DNA of 64,000 nucleotides from NCBI GenBank assembly GCA_015698045.1, contig BLAL01000244.1, forward strand, positions 372,001 to 436,000, written 5' to 3'. Of this stretch, positions 47,107 to 58,100 are shown piece by piece. Under the pieces are notes generated by a model. That model made no database searches and had not been told where the DNA came from. It was given only the letters and a program-made list of their open reading frames with translations. Origin of the DNA: Rhizophagus clarus. Its lineage: Eukaryota; Glomeromycota; Glomeromycetes; Glomerales; Glomeraceae. The position numbers and the translations under genes were made by a program. Position 1 is the stretch's first letter; the number at the start of each line of letters is the position of its first letter.

Positions 47107-49655
47107 ATTGTTATATAATAAGTTTATGGTGTGAAATTATGGAGAATCAAAAGTTAAAATTTCAATATTTTTGAGTGCCAAGGTTTTGAATAAAGAAATC
47201 AATTTGGATATTATTGAACGAATTATATTATATTCATTGTTACTTAGGATCAGGGATGAGAGAAGTAGTTTGACGATTAATACTATAATAGCATTTTTTT
47301 ACACGCATTAATCGACTAATATTTAGTTGTACATAACATAATAGTTGAAAAATGCAAGATGATTGTTAACTATTAATAAAATAGCTAAACCGATTAGGGT
47401 TGGAATTATTCAAATATGTCTTTACATTTGATTGAAGCGTATTATTTTTATTATCGTAGTATATAAAACAAGTCATAAAAATTTCCTATTCGGTATTTGT
47501 GTATTGTTATACTTGTAATACGCATTTATTTATTTTTTTCGGTATAAATTTACAGCTAAAAAAATAAAAAAAAAGTTTATGGCGGTGAACGACGAACGTG
47601 AGACTATTGATAAATTGTGTAATTTCACCTACTTCAACGTAATATGAAGAGTGAGGCTATTTGATAAATTATATAATTTCACCTCTCGTGAGATACTTCC
47701 ACGCGATGGGGCTAGTTTTTTTTTTAAAAAAAATTATTCTATTTTTCAATTTCAAAAACTTCGATTTTAAGTGTAATTTCTCATAAAACTCAGAGTGAAA
47801 AATTCTGACGAAGTAAAAAAATTAAAAAATAATCATTAATTTTTAAATTAAAAAAATAAATTCTAATGTAAGGCGAAGATTCGCGAGAGGCTTGTAAAAA
47901 ATACGATGAAATTTTTTTTTTCTCGTGTATATTCTTTTTTTTTTATCAAAAAGAAGGTATAAAAGTGTTTAAATTTTTAAATTTTAATTTAATAAAAAAA
48001 ATTAGGGAAAATGTCGTCGGCGACCCCAATCGCCCTGTTATCACGTGAGAAAACAAATTTTGATTGGCTACGTGATTATATGCATCATGTTTATTTATTA
48101 GATTATCGCTTCTAATATTTTTTTTTCTTTACCCCTTTGCTCAGCTCGCAATCAAAGTATGTTTTTTTCTTTTTTTGTTTCTTGTAACTTGTTCCTTACT
48201 AATTATATTACACTCCTTTCAGGTTTTTTGGTTCTTCCGGTTTCGCAAAACACTTGGTTTATCGGAATTGTGATGAAAATTAATACGCAATAGAAAGTTG
48301 CCCAACTATGACCCAGGGCGGTTGGCTTATTTCATCACGTTCTGACAATTGACTATAAAATTCTGTAATCCGCAGTTGATTTCTAATCACATATCAATGT
48401 CCTAGATTACATTTATTCTTTTGGGGTTATTTGGAACGACCATATCCGCGGATTTGCGGAATTGACCTTTCGTTTCATCTCCTTTATTAATGTAAAAAAA
48501 ATTTAAAAACTATTATGGAAATGATCAGCAAACAATATTATTATGTGCAAAATGCAAAATACATTAATTTAATAAACGTACGTGAAATTTCAAATAAAAT
48601 CATGTATTTTGATATCTTATTATTTAAAGTCAAGCGAATTTATATTCAAATAAAACATCATTTGAGCAACATCTAATTACAGTATTTCCATGAAAATGGG
48701 TTTAATATTAGTTAAATCATTTATTTTTGCAATAAATTATTTATTCGCCAAAATAGCGGTGATTACAACAAGAAATTTTTTTTTAATAATAAGAAATAAA
48801 GGTCACATGAAGTCTCTCCACTCAGATAATTGAACAATAAAATTTATCTAACTTTAAAACTAAACCTTTACAATTTCTTATAACTTCTCTGCATAATAGT
48901 GAGCGTTAGAACTTAGAAAGTAAAAAAAAAAATAAATTATTTATTATGTCTAATATGCAAACAACATGAAATTTTTGATTGTACCATAAACCCATCATTA
49001 ACTGACCTTAAAATCCATTGTTAACTTTCGTGTTGTTTATGTATTTATGGGACGTATTTTATTATTTCAAAAGGATCATATAATACAATTTGAATTAGGG
49101 ACTGTGAAATAGAAGTCACATTTTTTTATGGATAATACGACATCAACATAGCTAATAGCTCATTGATATTTTCAGACGGTTAAAGAAACCTTACTGAGAT
49201 CACGTCCACATATAAAACGAACAATGCAGGAAAATTGTTTCAAGATTTTTTTGTTCAATGACATACGTGCATTATATTTCTTATTTAAGTGGTAGACAAC
49301 GATATTAACATATTATTTTATCTTGGATGAGGGAGTTTCATGTATTTTACGTGAATTTATTTTTTTCCTTGATTTTAGTTGCGAAACAAAATTGGAATAA
49401 AATAGTTACAAGAATTTAAAATTTAGATTCGCAGCTTTAGCTAGTTTAATAAAATATTCTTTGTTCATTATTTATAGTACGTCACATAGCATATAATGAA
49501 TGCTAAGCGCGATGTAGAATTACATACGTTCACAAATAAATATGAGTACAAATCTGAGTATTATTTTTTTTAAAAAAAGAAGAATGAATTTAGTGCGTGA
49601 ACTTTGTATTTTCTTTTAATTCAAATCATCTTCATCCTATAAAACAATTCTCATG
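47107..49655. other. Intergenic between nuclease-like copies 2 and 3
   Basis: 2.5 kb without a supported gene. It contains an imperfect direct repeat (47598-47684, listed separately) and A/T-rich spacer. A short GC-richer patch at about 48010-48040 (GTCGTCGGCGACCCC) has no interpretation. Confidence 0.4.
47598..47684 (+). repeat. Imperfect direct repeat, about 33 bp
   Basis: GTGAGACTATTGATAAATTG at 47598 continues TGTAATTTCACCT. GTGAGGCTATTTGATAAATT at 47651 continues ATATAATTTCACCT. The units are spaced by 53 bp and have few differences. No function is visible. Confidence 0.6.
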
Positions 49656-50863
49656 ATGAGCTTAGTTTGTCATTATTTGTTATAGTTGTAATGTTGATTA
49701 TTCAACAATCATTTATCCGCCATCATTTAATAGATAAAGTCTTATCTTACAAATTTGTAAAGAAATTTCTAAAGCTATTCAAAATGAAAATAATTCAGCA
49801 GAAATTATTTGTTCAATGTTACATGGGCAAATTCGTAACATTAACAAAGTTGAAAATTGTATTAATGAAGAATTTCGTCAACTCTTTAGAAATAACGTAT
49901 TAAGTAAAGAGATAAAAAGCCTTCAAACCAATACTTGGAGAATAGAATTTAAATGGACCGAATCTCATGATAATTATTCATTAATAAAATATCTTTTAAA
50001 CTTTTCAAAAGAATGATATAAACCCTTTACCAATCATCATCAACGAATAGATCATCAAAAGAGAAATGAATGGTTAACCGAAAAAGATATAAATATAAAT
50101 GAAGATGTATATGAATTAAAACAAAATCTTTTAAATAATTTAGAAGATTATTTCCCAGGATTTAAATATTTATTTGAATATTCTTGGAAATCACTTGATG
50201 ATAATAATAATCGTCATGAAGGAGATTTTATTTTCGCTTCAGATTTTGGTGTATTCATCGTAGTTGAAGTTAAATGGTTAAATACGAGAAATGAATTGAT
50301 GATGCTGTTAAAATCAAAGCTTTAAAATGTAAAGGTAAAGCTTCGGAAAAATTTGTTGGGAAATATATTACACTTATCGGTGCGATATTTATGCAAAATC
50401 ACGAAGATATCATGAATTTCAAGCTTCTAATAATCAGATTACTTCTCCAATCAGACAAGGTAATTATTGTATTTATGCGTGTCGATTTTCAATTCACAAA
50501 ATTTATTGTTGTTTCTTTTTCGGTTCATATTTCTTTTTCGATTCAAGAAATAGATCACAGCCAATCTACGTATCCATCTCAACAAGGTAACTAATTTATG
50601 ACTATCGTCTTTTTTTTTTCAAAAAATTTGTTAAAAATTATTTTTTTTTTTTTTCGTTCAAAGAAGAACCACCTTCTATATCAGTCACAGGTGCAGTTGT
50701 TGGAATTGCCGCCGCTGCAGCAATTGGCTACGTAATTTGTACAAAAATTCCAATAAAAACCTTTATAACAACTGGTACTATGATATATAAAGCATATCAA
50801 GGTTATCAAGAATTTTCAAAAAATTATAATAACGATAATAACAATATCAATAACCTCGATTGA
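49656..50863 (+). pseudogene. Nuclease-like family pseudogene, copy 3
   Basis: Begins ATGAGCTTAGTTTGTCATTA as in the other copies. A frameshift falls inside the CxCxxC region, an in-frame stop at about 49766 precedes SLILQICKEI, and a TGA at 50014 replaces the conserved Trp of SKEWY. The body is still readable: CSMLHGQIRNINKVENCINE, FPGFKYLFEYSWKS, and GDFIFASDFGVFIVVEVKWL, retaining Asp and E-x-K. Further breaks follow at about 50300. The last exon, after an acceptor at about 50667, encodes TGAVVGIAAAAAIGYVI and a long Asn-rich tail ending at 50863. It is clearly disabled, yet its nuclease-like motif is the most canonical of the set. Confidence 0.75.
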
Positions 50864-51375
50864 TAAAATGTTTTTTATGATAATTTCATCTTTGTGAGTT
50901 TACTTTCAAATAATAAATTTCAAGTTTCAACTAACTTTATTGAGCGACGAATAAAATTTTTTATTATTCAAGAACGTTCAAGTTTATTCTTCACATTACA
51001 ACAAATTTCATGTAAATTATTATTAGTTTTTATTTTTAACGCAAGAAAATTTTTAAAATGAATAAAATTTAACATTATCTTATAACGAGAAAAGTCGTAA
51101 TTTTTATTCGCATTCGTTATTACAACAGCTTCAAAAAAGTTGATTTGCTGCCGTTGCAACAACAATGATTGTCACCGACAGTAATACTTTATTTACACAT
51201 TTGAATCTAAACCGGATTTTTTTGGTGGAACAGATAAATCCGGTATATACGCGTATCTCTTTTAACTAGTAATTTTGCTAAGCCTAATTTAATGACTGGT
51301 TTTCCTTTTGTTACACTTTTTTAGACAGTTAATATTTTCAAGTTTTGTAGAATTACAAAAAATGATGTAACCATA

Positions 51376-51440
51376 AGATGAATAGATAAGAATCGGTTTT
51401 GTTTCCGAATTTGGTAATAATTTTGTTATAAAAAAGATTC
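51376..51440 (+). promoter_or_regulatory. Conserved upstream block of nuclease-like copy 4
   Basis: About 65 bp (containing AGATGAATAGATAAGAATCG, then GTTTTGTTTCCGAATTTGG and an A/T-rich ATAAAAAAGATTC) is nearly identical to 53888..53950 before copy 6. It ends 37 bp before the ATG. It may be a core promoter with a TATA-like ATAAAAA, or simply part of the duplicated unit. Confidence 0.5.
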
Positions 51441-51476
51441 GTTTTCTATCTATCCAAAAGTACACCATCTCTCATC

Positions 51477-52614
51477 ATGAACGTATCATCTTGTTTTTGT
51501 TATAATTGTAACACTGATTACCCAACATTGACTTCCCTTTCATCAAATAATAGCGATAAACAAAATCTTATCTTGCAAATTTGTAACGGAATTTTCAAAG
51601 CTATTCAAAATGAAAAAACTATGGCAGAAATTGTTTGTTCAATGTCACATAGACAACTTCGTAACATTAATGAAGTTGAAGCTTGTATTAATGAAGAATT
51701 TCGTCAACTTTTTATAAATAATGTATTACGTAAAGAAATAAATAGTTTTCTAATCTCTACATGGAGAATTAGATTAAAATGGAGCGAATTTAATAATGAT
51801 TCACTAATCAGAAATCTTTTATTGATTTCAAAAAAATGGTATGATCCTTTTACTAGTTATCTTCAAAAGATGAATAGTCAAAAGAGAAATAAATGGTTTT
51901 ATGAACAAAATGGAGATGAAGGTATTTTAAATAATTTAAAAGAACACCTTCCAGGATTCAAGTATTTAATTGAATATACTTGGCGGCAATCGTATTATAA
52001 TTGTTATGGAGGTTTTGTTTTCGCTTCAGATTCTGGTATTTTTATTGAAGTTACAGTAAATGCGAGAAATGGACGTAGATTCCAAGCTTCAGAAAATTTT
52101 GAAGGGAAGTACGTTACACTTCTTAGAGCAACATATAATTATGATGAGGATGATTCGGAAAAAGCCACACTCGAATTTATTCATGATAATGATGAAATTA
52201 TTATGCAATTTCTTAAAGAAATTTATAACAACAACTCTTTACAAAGATATAATAATAATAATCGAATTGAAACTAACTCTTTACAAAGATACGATAATAA
52301 TCGAAATGTGGCTTTATTACGAGACGGTAAATTGATTTATTGCATTCTCTTTTTAACTAATTAATATGTTAATAAGGAACTTTTTTTTTTTCTCAGAACA
52401 AATTGAACAAATTGCAGAAATCGCAGCTGGTGCTGTTGTTGGAATTGCTGCCGTCGCTGCCGTTGCGGGAGTTGGTTATTTGGCTTATAAAGCAGCTACG
52501 AATAAAACTGTTAGAAGAACTGCTACAGCGATTAATTATGGATACCTAGCATATTCACTTATTCAAAAACTTGAGAAAGAAAACGAGAGAGAGAGAAACG
52601 ATAACGATGATTAA
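51477..52614 (+). CDS. Nuclease-like family protein with degenerate active site, copy 4
   Basis: Exon 1 51477..52326, phase-1 intron, exon 2 52397..52614, giving 355 residues. The N terminus MNVSSCFCYNCN carries CxCxxC. It shares SMSHRQLRNINEVEACINEE, KWYDPFTSYLQKMNSQKRN and LPGFKYLIEYTW with its sisters. At the nuclease core it reads GGFVFASDSGIFIEVTVNAR. The upstream Asp is Gly and E-x-K is replaced by T-V-N, so catalysis is unlikely while the fold is probably kept. A duplicated NSLQRY(N/D)NN segment precedes the splice site. Exon 2 encodes IAEIAAGAVVGIAAVAAVAG followed by VGYLAYKAA, a strongly hydrophobic Ala/Gly helix with GxxxG-type spacing, then a second moderately hydrophobic helix and a charged tail (EKENERERNDNDD). 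Confidence 0.78.
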
Positions 52615-52889
52615 ATTCCTTTTAACAGAATTTGGAATTTATAGAAAGAAATAAAAATATATTTTTTTTTCTTTAGGTAAAATCTTATATTACGACATTT
52701 ATTAATTTGTATTTTACGTTTTGAATGATGAGATTTTGACAATAAATTTATTTGGGAATTATATATTATATTGTACACCGTCTATGGTACTTTGTTGTTG
52801 TGATCATTATCCAACAGGAAATAGTCTGTTTTCATATATATAAATAATTTAAGAATTTCCAGGAACAAGTTATCACATAAAAATCAGCG

Positions 52890-53465
52890 TCTTTCGATCA
52901 ATACTTGAGTAAAAGAATTTAAATGGACGACCAAATCTTTTAATAATGATTTCTTATTAATTAATTTTCTTCAAAATAATCAAAAGAGAAATGAGTGCAA
53001 AAGTAAAACCAAGTGTTTTTTATTCTTTAAATTTTATCTTCCAGGACTTTTTTATTCGTAAATCATTTATCTTCATAGATTTTGTTTTCGTTTCAGGTTC
53101 TGGTATCGTAGAAGTTAAATATTAAAATGAATATACTTTTATTTTAGATGCTGCTAAAATCGAAATTTTACATATTACACTTACTGGAATCTCGATGGGA
53201 ATAGTAACAGAGAAAATCGCTATTGAATTCATCGTTATGCACAATCTTAAAAAATTCATGATTATTCGCGAAGACCATAATTTTCAAGTTTTCAATAGTC
53301 GGATTACTTATCCAATTTATTCAATCTGACAAAGTAAATTATTTATGCAGGTCTAATTTTCAATTCATTAATATGTCTATTAAGAAAGTTATTATTATAT
53401 CAGTTGTAGAATTGTTGCTATTGCAGCATATCAAAGATTATCAGTAATAATAACAATTTTAATCT
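52890..53465 (+). pseudogene. Nuclease-like family remnant, copy 5
   Basis: Between copies 4 and 6, pieces of the family are recognisable out of frame: VKEFKWT (cf. RFKWS), LQNNQKRNE, LKFYLPG, FVFVSGSGIVEVKY (with E-V-K retained) and, later, a trace of VVELLLLQHIKDYQ in place of the tail exon. Stops and deletions occur throughout. It shows the array once had at least six members. Confidence 0.6.
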
Positions 53466-53887
53466 AGATTAATAAGAAATTGCGTTTAATAAATTTGATG
53501 AGTTTACTGAATCAAAATTACGGCATTACTAATTCGAAACATGTCTTATACTCTTATCAATGGTTGATGAAAATATATATCATTTTATCGTAACAGCTCC
53601 AATAATTTTGCTGCCGTTGCAACAAATTTAAAGGGAAAGTGACAATTAATCGGTTCTGAAATCTCGAGCTTTGACTTCGGCTGGAATTAACCATTTTTAT
53701 CCAACTCCCAAAATTTCGTCCAACCATATCGTTCAAGGTACAATCGATAAGTAATGATTGTACTATATCTGACATTTTCAGTGGTTTACTAATTTTACAT
53801 CTAACAGGATTTTTAGAACTTAATTTATAATCATAAACAAACATATGCAGAAACTGTGACAATGATGTAAACTATGTAATAATAATC

Positions 53888-53950
53888 AGATGAATAGATA
53901 AGAAACGGTTTTGTTTCCGAATTTGGTAATAATTTTAATATAAAAAGATT
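53888..53950 (+). promoter_or_regulatory. Conserved upstream block of nuclease-like copy 6
   Basis: Nearly identical to 51376..51440. It ends 50 bp before the ATG at 54000. The shared stretch, with flanking words such as GCTGCCGTTGCAACAA (about 51137 and 53609), dates the duplication as recent relative to the rest of the array. Confidence 0.5.
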
Positions 53951-53999
53951 CATCTCACAACACACTCTATTACTTTTTTTTTCTTCCTCGTATACCATC

Positions 54000-55150
54000 A
54001 TGAGCGTATCTTGTCATTGTTATAATTGTAATTACTCAACAAATTCAACAAATTCTTACCTTTCATCAAATAACGACAATAACGATAAACAAAATCTTAT
54101 CTTGCAAGTTTGTAAAGGAATTTTTGAAGCGATTCAAAATGAAAATACTACAGCAGTAATTATTTGTTCAATGTCACATAGACAAATTCGTAATATTCAT
54201 CAAGTTGAATCTTGTATTAATGAAGAATTTGGTCATCTCTTTATAAACAACATATTACGCAAAGAAATAAAAGATTTTTCAATTTATACTTGGAGGATTA
54301 GATTTAAATGGAGTGGATTTAATAATGATTCACTAATCAAAAATCTTTTAAAAATTTCAAAAGAATGGTATGATCCTTTTACTAATCATCTTCAAAAGAT
54401 AAATAATCAAAAGAGAAATGAATGGTTTTATGAACAAAATGGGGAAGATGGTATTTTGGATAATCTAAAAAAGCTTCTTCCGGGATTCAAATATTTATTT
54501 GAATATTCTTGGAAATCATCATATTATAATAATAATTGTTATGGAGATTTTGTTTTCGCTTCAGATTCTGGTATCTTTATTATGATTACAGTAAATGCGA
54601 GAAACGAACGTATATTTCAATCTTTAAAATATAAAAATAAAGCTTCAGAAATTTTTGAAAGAAAATATGTTGCATTTCTTGGAGCAACATATAATTATGA
54701 TGAAGATGTTACGGGAAAAGCCACGCTCGAATTTAATTATGATAATGATGAAATTATTATGCAAAATCTTAAAGAAATTCATAACAATTCTTTACAAGGA
54801 TATAATAATAATCGAATCGGAACTTTAGTACGAGAAGGTAAATTAATTTATGCATATTCTCTTTTTTAATTAATTGAATTTGTTGAAGAAGAATAATTCT
54901 TTATTTTTTTTTTTTTTTCTCAGAACAAATCGAAGATCAAATTGATCAAATTGCAAAAGTTGCAGCAGGTGCTGTTGTTGGAATTGCTGCCGTTGCTGCC
55001 GTTGCTGGAGTTGGTTATTTAGCTTATAAAGCGGCTTCAAATAAAACCGTTAGGAGAGCCGCTTCTGAAATTGCTTCTGAAGTTGGTGTTGGACTAGCAT
55101 TTTCACTTATTCAAGAACTTGAGAAAGAGAGAAGAAAAGCAAGAAAATAA
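54000..55150 (+). CDS. Nuclease-like family protein with degenerate active site, copy 6
   Basis: Exon 1 54000..54837, phase-1 intron, exon 2 54924..55150, giving 354 residues. The N terminus MSVSCHCYNCN has CxCxxC. The sequence is very close to copy 4 along its length: SMSHRQIRNIHQVESCINEE, EWYDPFTNHLQKINNQKRNE, LPGFKYLFEYSW. The core reads GDFVFASDSGIFIMITVNAR: the Asp of GDF is present, but E-x-K is again T-V-N. LKYKNKASEIFERKYVAFLG follows, retaining the helix that copy 4 has lost in part. Exon 2 gives a short amphipathic lead (EQIEDQIDQIAKV), then AAGAVVGIAAVAAVAGVGYL, YKAASNKTVRRA, and a charged end. The nuclease-derived fold is probably kept for binding or structure. Confidence 0.78.
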
Positions 55151-58100
55151 CGATATTAATAATTATTTTTATTTGTTCTCTATATCAAATATGTATTCAA
55201 AAAATTGATGGAATTAATGAATTCTTTAAGTAAAATTAGTTAAATTTATTTTGACTGTATTTATATCATGTTAAGTGACAAAATTTAGACAATAAATTCA
55301 ATAAATTTTAATTTTGAATTATATGCCATTTAATTCCGTTTTTTTTTCTTTGATTGAAATGCGAAAAAATATTATCAAAAAGCATTACAATATTATAAAC
55401 CCAAAATCGTCCCGTCATATGAAAATCACTGTTATCTGGCTTCAAGAAATTTAATTTTTTAGGAATTTTGAGGATTAACTTAACTATATATCACGTGATT
55501 TATTATCGTATTGGCCAGAATTAAGCAAAAATTAATTGGTTCTAGCTCCGAATTTCAGCAATTTTAAACCATGTGACTAATTTCAAAATTACTAGATCTG
55601 GTTAAAGTTAATAGTGACTAGTTAGATCAGTTCTTAATTAGAAATAATAATGCTTTTTTTAAGTTTAGATTTTCGTTTTTTCATTCCTTTATCACATTCA
55701 TTTCCCTAAGTCGCAAAGTTTCAGTCCAATGGTTCGATATTATTATAAACTGAGGGGTTTTTAATGATATCCGGGCCAGGAATTTGGACTGGTTATGTTA
55801 ATTAGATTTGTTTGTTGTATGTCTCATTCTCAATTATATTCGATGTTTTTAAATATTATGAAAAATGATTTTCTTGAAAAAACAAAAAAAAATAATTGAC
55901 AAATCAAATGGTCAGCTATCAGCATTCCAGATTTTATTAATTTGAGCCTTCGCTGTTTTTCTTATAAATTGTACAGAAAATCATAGAATTAAAAATTCAT
56001 ATTAAAACTTTTAACAAATAATCAACATTTATGTAATAAAAAATTATTTCTATGATGAAGTATTATATCATATTTTCTAAAATTGAAATACCAATAAAAG
56101 TTAAGCTGTTCAAATTATCGTACATACTAAGTCATATTATATTGCAATATAAAAACGAGGGTACGGTATCTTGCGAATTTTAGAGGGTTGTCTTTGTACC
56201 CTCTACTATGCACCTCTGAGTTTTAAGAGTACCTTATTAGTAATCAGAAGGGGTATTGTAACGCGTAAACGCGGATCGCCAGGAATAGGACTGTCTTTGT
56301 ACGTATAATATTTTCATTTCTGCACGCATGTACATGCACATGCATTAAAACAAATTACCTAGATTAGTTAGATTATTAATCGACATTATTTTGGATGATA
56401 CTAATATACGACGTTTACAGTACTCAAGGTTAAATAATTTTCCTAATTGCATGAGTGATCCCTGGATTGTATGATTGACGGTCCACCTGATTCCCGATCA
56501 GTCTCTTTTCCGAATGCCGGTAATTTACGTTGGTACATCTGTAGTGTTAAAGAGCGAAGACTGAGTCTGCTAGTATTTCAAAGTTCGGACTTGCTATTGC
56601 TAAGATAACATTGCCTTTGTTTGATGAGACACCGCGTTGGAATTGCATATGAAATTATGAATGTTAACTACAAATACTCCATAGTCCATATCGATATGAT
56701 ATTTGATTTAGAAGTTCATTGTTGTTATTAAAGTATTGAGCTTTCATAATCGACAAATGACGTGGTGATTTTTTTTTTTCGTCGAATGTATGACATGTTG
56801 TATGGAATCTAATCGCCTCATAAATTTCTTTTAACTCCGATTATTATATTGTAGATGTTTACATGATTATTTTCAAATAGTTGCAGTTGCGATAACTTAG
56901 TAGTTGCGATACAGTTGCGGGTTGCGGATAACTTGTGGGTCCCGATTAGTAGTAATACCTAGTTGCTGCCACATCTTTAACTTCGATAAATTATTTTTAG
57001 TTTTTCTTTAAACGTGCGATCAATTTTCTAAAATTTTTACAGGCGTTTATTCCTATATATTCATAATATTTAAATAAATTAAATGCTATATTCCTAAACT
57101 TTTGTTCAAAAAAAAAAAAAAAAAAAAATTAATAATATAAATCAAGTTACGGGAAAAACATACAGAAAAAAAGAATATCAATCTCAATTTATTTTTAGGA
57201 ACCAATGCTAAATTTATAAAAAAGATAATTGGATGCTATGTAAGAAAGTAGCTCCTAAAAGTATAATATACATTTATTCAATATAAAATACTTTTAAGGT
57301 TAAATTAATTAGATACGGCTTGTTCATTAATGGTCTTGAAAGGGATTTACAGAACCGTTACGCCATGTAAATGTTTAAACCGTGTACTATACTATAATTT
57401 ATTTTTTTTTTACTTATTGTTCAGAATTTTTATCTAACGAATCTAAGGTACCAGAAAATTCTAAAAATTTTAAATAAAATGTACGCGTGCATTATTAATA
57501 CGTTCGTCAATCAAATGCGGAATATCAATGTTCCACTCTAAAAACGAAAAAAAAACTGATCCCATTATCCCATTTAAATTCCAAAAATAGAATTTTATTT
57601 TTTTGATTCGATTTGGATAAGATAAATTCCTAATATTATTATAACAATTTTTATTGAATTGTATAGATCAAAAAAAAAAAAAAAAAAAAAGACTAATTAA
57701 AATTATATTTGAACGCTGTAACGTAGCGCAAGACTATCTGTGAATTTCAACGCACACGTTACACAACGCATACACCAATGATTTCTTGAATCATTAAATC
57801 ATAAATTAAGGTGCATATAGTATATGAAAGTTTGTTAGGAAAAGTTTTCCGTAAAAAGAAATTCCTTAAACATTGTGAAAAATGCAAAAGAAACTTAAAA
57901 GACGAATCTTTACCTTCATTACCTTTAAATAATTTCGTTTTCCCCTGTTTACTTCAAATATCATAAATGAAAATTTCCTTATAAAGCACATAAAATGTTG
58001 TCAAGCAGAGATTGCCTTGTTTTTTACATGCCCAAACTCCGTATACCAATCAAATATAAATGTTGAAGAAAAATAATAACCAATCATCATTAAAAATTCT

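Noticed and set aside
44307-55150. Classifying the nuclease-like array as Crinkler effectors
   Set aside because: Crinklers have a ubiquitin-like header and often a P-loop NTPase. Neither is visible, and the C-terminal hydrophobic exon is not part of that architecture.
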